From VXNJ01 sp965249595 (GTDB lineage: Bacteria > Chloroflexota > UBA11872 > VXNJ01), in the NCBI GenBank assembly GCA_965249595.1, contig OZ252242.1, forward strand, positions 930,001-994,000: a stretch of DNA of 64,000 bases, written 5' to 3'. The position numbers were made by a program, and so were the translations under genes. Each line of letters starts with the position of its first letter. The first letter of the stretch is position 1. This document shows positions 62,877-64,000 of this stretch, in pieces. The notes beneath the pieces were generated by a model that saw nothing but the letters and a program-made list of their open reading frames with translations, searched no databases and was not told the DNA's origin.

Positions 62877-63722
62877 CTATTGGTCGGCGCGATTCGCAGG
62901 CCGGTCAAAGTAACGCTGCCACTGCTCCAAACGCAACGACGGGCATTTGCCGCCGCGCTTGACGTTGACGATCTCGGCCACGATGGACAGAGCGATTTCC
63001 TCCGCTGTCCGACTGCCAATGTCCAAACCAATAGGCGCGTATACGTTGGTCAGCGCATCGGCGGTAACCCCCGCGTTTAGTAGATTGCGGTAAACGATCA
63101 TCACCCGCCGCCGGCTGCCGATCATGCCGATGTAGGGAGTCCTGCTCCCGGCCAGCCGGTGCAGAGCCTGTTCGTCAAACGAGTGCGCCCGGGTGACCAA
63201 TACGATGCATGTGCCTTCGTCCACCGTCAGTTCACCTAAGGTCGTGGCCATCTCGCCAACTAGTACCCGGGCGGCCTGCGGAAACCGTTCGCGATTGGCA
63301 AAGTCGGAACGGTCATCGATGACCGTCACCTCGAACCCCACGGCGTCGGCGATTTGACAGATCGGCACGGCCACGTGCCCGGCGCCGACAACCACCAATC
63401 GATCCTGGTGCGCCAGCGGCTCGTAATACACCTCTAACACCGCCGAGCGCGCCCGCTGCAGCCGCCGCCCGTCGGCATCGTAGGCGATGCAACGCCCCTC
63501 GGTCAGGGGTGTTTCGGCCAGGTCGGCCAAGATCGATTCGGCCAGCAGACTGGGTCGCAGCGACGGCAAGTCGCCGCGAGTGGCGACCAGCCACTTGGTG
63601 CCCACGGCAAATTCTTTGCTGCGCGAGCGGATCACGCTGGCCAGGGTCGCCCGCCGCCGCCCGGATTGGACGTCAACTAAGCGGGCCAGCAGCCCTTTTT
63701 TCAACGGTTGGCCGGCGGCCAT
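62877..63722 (-). CDS. XdhC family protein, Rossmann half
   Basis: 281 residues. The N-terminal part (KKGLLARLVDVQSGRRRATL) carries a partial XdhC/CoxI-like segment. The centre is a Rossmann fold (RLVVVGAGHVAVPICQIADA near 110) followed by VTVIDDRSDFANRERFPQA, IVLVTRAHSFDEQALHRL and YIGMIGSRRR near 197. The end reads NVYAPIGLDIGSRTAEEIAL and SIVAEIV, the family's closing block. XdhC proteins help sulfurate and insert the molybdenum cofactor into xanthine-dehydrogenase-like hydroxylases. It overlaps the next gene by 22 nt and is translated after it. Confidence 0.88.
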   Translation of the reverse strand: MAAGQPLKKGLLARLVDVQSGRRRATLASVIRSRSKEFAVGTKWLVATRGDLPSLRPSLLAESILADLAETPLTEGRCIAYDADGRRLQRARSAVLEVYYEPLAHQDRLVVVGAGHVAVPICQIADAVGFEVTVIDDRSDFANRERFPQAARVLVGEMATTLGELTVDEGTCIVLVTRAHSFDEQALHRLAGSRTPYIGMIGSRRRVMIVYRNLLNAGVTADALTNVYAPIGLDIGSRTAEEIALSIVAEIVNVKRGGKCPSLRLEQWQRYFDRPANRADQ

Positions 63723-64000
63723 ACGTCGATAAATACGTCCACTGTGCCGCCGCAGACATCACCCTCGCCACGCAGATCATCGACGAGGTCGATTCGCAGC
63801 AGGCGCGGTTGGCCGTCGGCGATCGCCGTTGCCGCGGCCTGCCAAATATCGGCCTCAACGCAGCCACCGCCAACCGTGCCGGCCCCCTCGCCCGATTCGA
63901 AGACCAGCATTTGGGCGCCGACCTTCTGGGGTGTTGAACCACGGCTCTTGACGATGGTGGCCATCGCTACGGACTGGCCTTGTTCGTTGCGCCGGGCAAT
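63701..64000 (-). CDS. XdhC/CoxI-domain protein, 5' end cut by the window
   Basis: The frame is open to the window edge, reading ARRNEQGQSVAMATIVKSRG, then STPQKVGAQMLVFESGEGAG and TVGGGCVEADIWQ. This is the XdhC/CoxI N-terminal domain (pattern ATVV...GS.PR..G..M....DG...GT.GGGC.E). About 100 codons are visible; an internal ATG at 63964 is not the true start. It ends DVFIDVWPP and overlaps the Rossmann-half gene, so the two form a split XdhC pair. Confidence 0.85.
   Translation of the reverse strand: MARRNEQGQSVAMATIVKSRGSTPQKVGAQMLVFESGEGAGTVGGGCVEADIWQAAATAIADGQPRLLRIDLVDDLRGEGDVCGGTVDVFIDVWPPANR

Noticed and set aside
1..64000. CRISPR array, rRNA operon, prophage, replication origin
   Set aside because: There are no regularly spaced direct repeats with unique spacers, no rRNA-like segments, no phage structural genes and no DnaA-box clusters seen.

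Overview
The window is a dense, GC-rich bacterial chromosome segment. No single marker fixes the species. A Chloroflexota origin (possibly a marine or uncultivated lineage) is my inference. It rests on the C-terminal Phe-Gly-rich repeat domain of the 903-residue surface protein, the DUF5666-type anti-sigma partner of an ECF sigma factor, a DNA polymerase I with no visible proofreading residues, and frequent GTG/TTG starts with apparent CTG/ATT starts.

Layout. 0-13.7 kb is core: a LON-domain protein (partial), glycolate oxidase subunits GlcE/GlcF, two tiny zinc-ribbon proteins, a zinc-ribbon membrane protein, FtsY, a ThiS/MoaD-like protein, a giant tandem-duplicated UvrA, TpiA and an unknown membrane protein. 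tRNA-Tyr at 13.8 kb opens a looser accessory stretch (13.9-28.8 kb). It holds recombinase and IS-transposase remnants, a YpeA-like acetyltransferase, a SulP permease broken by two frameshifts and a nonsense codon, two paralogous acidic/glycine-rich lipoproteins, a two-component system, a HAD phosphatase, a DUF4389 protein, a RimJ-like acetyltransferase, a YCII-like protein, a YbaY-type lipoprotein and an Amt ammonium transporter. 28.8-39.4 kb carries a small membrane protein, tRNA-Asp, a DedA protein whose 3' end runs antisense into that tRNA, the large surface protein, two sulfatases, an unknown protein and MnmG.

39.5-44.2 kb is a tight co-directional five-gene cluster of mostly unrecognised membrane proteins, ending in an SPFH-like protein and a RodZ-like helix-turn-helix membrane protein. 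It is the best candidate here for an undescribed system. 44.3-64 kb returns to metabolism: a nitroreductase, a beta-carbonic anhydrase, an ArsM-type methyltransferase, tRNA-Glu, Ffh, the methyl-cycle operon mtnP-ahcY-metK, molybdate transport modABC, an ECF sigma/anti-sigma pair, a Gfo/Idh/MocA oxidoreductase, PolA, an MMPL transporter and a split XdhC pair that runs off the end.

Genes working together. Ffh and FtsY are the two GTPases of co-translational membrane targeting. MtnP, AhcY and MetK recycle methylthioadenosine and S-adenosylhomocysteine and regenerate SAM, which ArsM would consume. ModABC imports molybdate and the XdhC pair would help mature a molybdenum hydroxylase, which lies outside the window. 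No CRISPR array, rRNA, prophage or intact insertion sequence was seen.
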